Origin: Porticoccaceae bacterium
GTDB lineage: Bacteria > Pseudomonadota > Gammaproteobacteria > Pseudomonadales > Porticoccaceae
Length of the DNA: 64,000 nucleotides
Assembly: GCA_902557735.1 (NCBI GenBank)
Contig: CACEBC010000001.1
Location: forward strand, 39,063 to 103,062
Reading direction: 5' to 3'
This document shows, in pieces, positions 61,392 through 64,000 of this stretch (positions within the stretch are counted from its first letter, which is position 1; every line of letters begins with the position of its first letter). Under the pieces are notes generated by a model, which was given only the letters and a program-made list of their open reading frames with translations, was not told the origin of the DNA and did no database searches. The translations under genes were made by a program, and so were the position numbers.

Positions 61392-61796
61392 ATGATGAAA
61401 AACTTTTTATTATTACTTTTGTTGATTATCCATGCTTTGGCACAGGCAAATGGCAACGAAATCGATAACATTCACCTCGATCATGCTCATGATCGATTAG
61501 TTGATGGAAAGAAACTCGAAGTGGATTTAAAACGGTTCGAACGATTTATTGAGGGACTGGCCTACTCCCAAATTGCAATTGTCAGTGTTAAAGGGATGGT
61601 CTGTGATTTTTGTGCCCGAGGAATAGAAAAGACTTTTAAAAGAGACTCTGATGTGACAAAAGTAGATGTGGATTTAAGCAATGGAAAAGTCTTGATTGCA
61701 TTCAAAAGAAACAAAACAATTGATTTTGATGATATTAAAGAAAAAATTCTAGCCAACGGTCAGAACGCAACCGATCTTAAAGTTTTGATAATCTAG
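61392..61796 (+). CDS. Exported HMA-domain protein (MerP-like)
   Basis: A 134-residue protein with a signal peptide (residues 1-20, KNFLLLLLLIIHALAQA). A spacer region with HLDHAHD, which may also bind metal, precedes a heavy-metal-associated domain at about 60-134. The metal-binding Cys71 and Cys74 lie in GMVCDFC. The ferredoxin-like strand pattern VTKVDVDLSNGKVLIAF is clear. It would bind soft metal ions such as Cu(I) or Hg(II) in the periplasm and hand them to the adjacent MerT-like protein. It is the second gene of the four-gene operon. Confidence 0.88.
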   Translation: MMKNFLLLLLLIIHALAQANGNEIDNIHLDHAHDRLVDGKKLEVDLKRFERFIEGLAYSQIAIVSVKGMVCDFCARGIEKTFKRDSDVTKVDVDLSNGKVLIAFKRNKTIDFDDIKEKILANGQNATDLKVLII

Positions 61797-61801
61797 ATAG
61801 C

Positions 61802-62173
61802 ATGGACATAAAGAATAATTCTGCAAACTTTCTCTCTCTGTTAGCATCCTCTGCTACCCTGATATGTTGCGCCTTACCAGCACTTTTTGTTGTTTTAGGC
61901 GCCGGCGCATCATTTGCGAGTTTGATAACGATTTTCCCTTTTTTAGTGACTTTATCGCACTATAAAACATATATCTCGCTTTTCGCACTGCTTATGATAG
62001 GCATAGCGGGTTATACCAATTATAAAAGTTATTATTTACCCTGCCCGACAGACCCAGAACTCGGAAACGCTTGCATGCAAATGAGAAAGAGATCTCGATA
62101 TTTATTCTTTTTTTCCGTCGGTCTTTTTTTAATGGCTTCCACATTCACTTATCTTATTCCAAGGCTGATATGA
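61802..62173 (+). CDS. MerT-like inner-membrane metal transporter
   Basis: A 123-residue protein with three hydrophobic segments. Cys22-Cys23 lie in the first helix (TLICCALPALFVVLGAG), exactly the MerT layout, and a second Cys pair (Cys81, Cys91) lies in the loop before helix 3 (LPCPTDPELGNACMQ). MerT proteins take Hg(II) from MerP into the cytoplasm. No mercuric reductase is present here and the regulator is CsoR-like, not MerR, so the metal may be another soft ion. Gaps to its neighbours are 5 bases before and 1 base after. Confidence 0.82.
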   Translation: MDIKNNSANFLSLLASSATLICCALPALFVVLGAGASFASLITIFPFLVTLSHYKTYISLFALLMIGIAGYTNYKSYYLPCPTDPELGNACMQMRKRSRYLFFFSVGLFLMASTFTYLIPRLI

Positions 62174-62174
62174 C

Positions 62175-62435
62175 ATGAATCATCCGAGTCACAAAGATCA
62201 ATTAAAAAGCATCAATCGCATAGAAGGACAAGTTCGCGGTGTTGCGAAAATGATTGACGAACAAAAATACTGCATTGATATCCTAAACCAAATAAAAGCA
62301 ATTAGAAGCGCAATTTCGACAGTGGAAGGAAACATCCTGAAAAAACATCTTAAAGCGTGCGTCAAAGAAACTCTGAGTAGTGAAAAAAATTTTGATGATA
62401 AGATGGAAGAACTACTGAAGACTTTGAAACGGTAA
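62175..62435 (+). CDS. CsoR/RcnR-family metal-sensing repressor
   Basis: An 86-residue all-helical repressor of the CsoR/FrmR family. RIEGQVRGVAKMIDEQKYC and HLKACV carry the Cys33-His58-Cys62 set that matches Cu(I)-binding CsoR (X-C-H-C). His3 and His6 lie in the N-terminal arm, near but not exactly at the extra ligand position of Ni/Co sensors such as RcnR and InrS. It would bind the operator at 60771-60787 and leave it on metal binding. It is the last gene of the operon. Cu(I) is the most likely effector, Ni(II) the second. Confidence 0.92.
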   Translation: MNHPSHKDQLKSINRIEGQVRGVAKMIDEQKYCIDILNQIKAIRSAISTVEGNILKKHLKACVKETLSSEKNFDDKMEELLKTLKR

Positions 62436-62964
62436 AAGCTGTCAACTAAATTATCATTTAGCATCATAATTGAACCTTAAAACACTCAATAACCGTCAAG
62501 GTTAATTTTCTTGTGGATAGGTAGCTTTGAAGTAGGCTGAATAACTCTGTAACATCTTCAATCAGTTTTTCGCATTCCCCGGATAAGCCAAAAAGGTATT
62601 GCCCAGCCCGCGTTTTGCGAAATTAGCAACACGACAAAAATTGAGTCTGGCTTTCGATCTACAACGATACTTATAATTCATATGGCTCCTTTTCCTGAAT
62701 AAAAAAAGAGCAAGCTCTAACGGGCAGTTAGGCGGAGCACTTGATTGAGGGTGCCGACAATCCAAAGCACATTGTAAACAAAATAGAATCGCATTACCGA
62801 TCGGAATATGTGAGCTATACATGTTTTGTTTTTCACTATCATAAAAGAAAGAGAGAATAGCGCTCGAAAAGGCTCCATAAACTGTAGCGACTATTAATAC
62901 CCTGTTGCCGAAACAAACAAAAACTGGACTCTTTGCTCACTTTTCCGCACTCAAGGTTTATTTA
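62436..62964. other. 529-base region with doubtful minus-strand frames
   Basis: This region follows the metal operon and has no secure gene. A weak hairpin TAACC/GGTTA followed by ATTTTC near 62490-62510 could end the operon transcript. On the minus strand a frame of about 125 codons is open between about 62560 and 62940, but only its late part has start codons. One 39-codon piece from 62681 has GGAG upstream and reads MNYKYRCRSKARLNFCR and so on. This may be a decayed gene. Confidence 0.45.
62562..62681 (-). CDS. Possible 39-residue basic small protein
   Basis: The ATG at 62681 has AAAAGGAG four bases upstream. The encoded peptide is short, rich in Arg/Lys and contains two Cys (YRCRSKARLNFCR), ending in LAYPGNAKN. 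No family was recognised. It may be a real sORF or a remnant of the longer open frame that extends upstream to about 62940. Confidence 0.25.
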   Translation of the reverse strand: MNYKYRCRSKARLNFCRVANFAKRGLGNTFLAYPGNAKN

Positions 62965-63156
62965 TTATTCAACTTTGGTTTGCTTACCTTCGTCATAAGT
63001 AACCCATTTATGCTGCGTGGGCGTGTAGTCTTTGCTTGTTGCAAGTTGGACTTGTTCATCTATCTTTGCCATCAACTTGCGACGACGAACAGCGATTGGC
63101 TTGTTGTTTTGAAGTGGGTTAAATGCAACGAAATTAAGTGTATCAAGTACAGTCAT
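62965..63156 (-). CDS. Short protein resembling the N-terminal part of DUF6641
   Basis: A 63-residue ORF with an excellent ribosome-binding site (AAGGAGG 5 bases before the ATG). The middle VRRRKLMAKIDEQVQLA and the following KWVTYDEGKQTKVE resemble the start of DUF6641-like small proteins, which usually continue with a Trp-rich segment. Here TAATAA ends the frame right after KVE. It could be a truncated form or a short member. The family call is by resemblance only. The gene neighbours give no functional hint. Confidence 0.55.
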   Translation of the reverse strand: MTVLDTLNFVAFNPLQNNKPIAVRRRKLMAKIDEQVQLATSKDYTPTQHKWVTYDEGKQTKVE

Positions 63157-63510
63157 AACAGCCTCCTTGTTAGCTAAAAGCATTGTGCTTTCAGAGTTAG
63201 GTGGCTGTCATCCGAAGATTAGTCGTCTATCTGTAGGAATTTGTTTAACTGTAGTTTGGCGCTACTCGTCATAGGTTTAATATCTATCCCAATATTATCG
63301 ATTGCACGTTCAAGTACACCTATTTTTACATCTAGTTTCTGCAAGATGCGACTATCATCATGCTGCTTCTCTATACTTCGTGATGTAACCAAGCGCGGTA
63401 AGTTGCCAAGACTTGCATCAATTAAACTACCGTGTCCGAAGTCTAAATTCCTATCAAACCAAATCTGCAAGCTAGCATCAGCAGTTGCATGTGAGTTTAG
63501 ACATGGTTGA
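63157..63510. other. 354-base region downstream of the methyltransferase
   Basis: The minus strand is open from within the methyltransferase end to 63219 (SLQIWFDRNLDFGHGSLIDA, KLDVKIGVLERAIDNIGID), in a different frame. It has no ATG and no ribosome-binding site in the non-overlapping part. The composition is partly protein-like, so a decayed or unusual gene is possible, but none is called. Confidence 0.35.
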
Positions 63511-64000
63511 TTATGTTGAAGGCTTCTGGCAGTAAAAATGGTACATGTTTGTAAAGGCGTCGGGATTACTTTCCTCGAACTCATGCCACAATACCAAGTC
63601 ATGGATATCGGATGCTTCGCCATGAAACTCTCTAAATCGGGAGTCTATACCTTGAGCCTCAAATCCGCAGAACTTGAGTCCTAGTTCATCGAGAGAATTT
63701 TTAATCTGTGGGAGGGTAAAATGATGCTCTTGCACGTGAAAGATTAAGTCTATCATCCCGCTGAGATGAAAAAAATTATCCGTCGTAGTTAATAGCTGAT
63801 GGAGCTCGTCATGCGATTCTACTAGTGATTGCCTGAATTTTCTAATGTCAGCTTTAGATGTCCCTAAGCTCAGTTCTGCGATCTCTTTTCGAACCTCTGC
63901 AATAAAGTGTCGAGCCAATTCACTATACAAACCTATCCTCATCAAACCACCTGGCTTTAATAAATCCACGAGAACTCTCCATCCAGTCATCGGTTCATCC
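63511..64000 (-). CDS. Methyltransferase C-terminal region, cut by window edge
   Basis: The last 163 codons of a gene that runs off the right end; the frame is open to base 64000 with no stop. WRVLVDLLKPGGLMRIGLYS matches motif-IV/V-type segments of class I SAM-dependent methyltransferases, and the following long helices (HFIAEVRKEIAEL, FRQSLVESHDELHQLL) and DLIFHVQEHHFTLPQI resemble the C-terminal part of TPR-linked methyltransferases. The N-terminal part lies outside the window. The methyl acceptor is unknown. Confidence 0.75.
   Translation of the reverse strand, partial: DEPMTGWRVLVDLLKPGGLMRIGLYSELARHFIAEVRKEIAELSLGTSKADIRKFRQSLVESHDELHQLLTTTDNFFHLSGMIDLIFHVQEHHFTLPQIKNSLDELGLKFCGFEAQGIDSRFREFHGEASDIHDLVLWHEFEESNPDAFTNMYHFYCQKPST

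Noticed and set aside
62718..62742. Short palindrome containing GCCTAAC and GTTAG (minus strand), with a further ACCTAAC near 63199-63205, recalling integron attC core sites
   Set aside because: The two cores are only 5 bases apart instead of 50 or more, the second lacks a partner, and no integrase gene is present. Chance similarity is more likely.
1..64000. tRNA, rRNA, CRISPR arrays, insertion sequences, prophage genes
   Set aside because: Looked for and not seen: no cloverleaf with T-loop consensus, no regular spaced repeats, and no transposase- or integrase-like proteins.

Overview
The window looks like a stretch of chromosome from a marine, aerobic, heterotrophic gammaproteobacterium. 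The support is indirect: a TonB-dependent receptor, Na+/substrate symporters, a BCCT transporter, a TPR-sulfotransferase, DUF3604, SBP56 and Rieske proteins, moderate G+C, and dense short operons. No rRNA, tRNA, CRISPR array, insertion sequence or integrase gene was recognised. Nearly all the content is catabolic or transport-related, centred on small amines, quaternary ammonium compounds, CoA thioesters and lipids.

Layout. (1) 33-12789, minus strand: nine tightly packed genes. In transcription order they are two tandem phytoene-desaturase-fold FAD oxidoreductases, a GcvT-like folate enzyme, an NDP-forming acyl-CoA synthetase, a glutamine-synthetase-fold gamma-glutamyl-amine ligase, a quaternary-ammonium-type Rieske oxygenase, a PuuB-like FAD oxidase, a class I glutamine amidotransferase and a class III aminotransferase. 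The set looks like a gamma-glutamylation (Puu-like) route combined with oxidative demethylation. A 40-bp element (30/40 identical) occurs upstream of both halves of the cluster. (2) 13-22 kb: a lone acyl-CoA dehydrogenase, a MOSC protein, a membrane protein with a threefold internal repeat, a TonB-dependent receptor, and a sulfotransferase/beta-propeller pair. (3) 21.9-33.6 kb, plus strand: amidohydrolase, SDR, quinone-reductase-like MDR, esterase lipoprotein, CaiT/BetP-like BCCT transporter, BKACE, hotdog thioesterase, MFS and a DUF305-LVIVD protein. This fits uptake and cleavage of carnitine or acylcarnitine to glycine betaine, which the Rieske enzyme of region 1 could then use. (4) 33.7-46 kb: DUF3604, YciI, MDR, a decayed yjbR, an APC permease, a PHB-depolymerase-like esterase, and a symporter/alcohol dehydrogenase/aldehyde dehydrogenase set. 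(5) 46-57 kb: hydrolase, acyl-CoA dehydrogenase and MaoC on one strand, a divergent CaiB-type CoA transferase, then a phosphatase, an alpha/beta hydrolase without its nucleophile, a cysteine hydrolase, a TIM-barrel protein, a fatty-acid desaturase, a P450 and a VOC protein. (6) 57-62.4 kb: an SBP56/methanethiol-oxidase, ferredoxin and CoA-binding protein operon, divergent from a four-gene metal operon (outer-membrane-like protein, HMA protein, MerT-like protein, CsoR-family repressor) with a visible CsoR-type operator. (7) 62.4-64 kb: a sparsely coding stretch with a short DUF6641-like ORF, ending in a methyltransferase gene cut by the window edge.

The best candidate for an undescribed system is region 1, possibly fed by region 3. 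The second is the metal operon beside the SBP56 gene.
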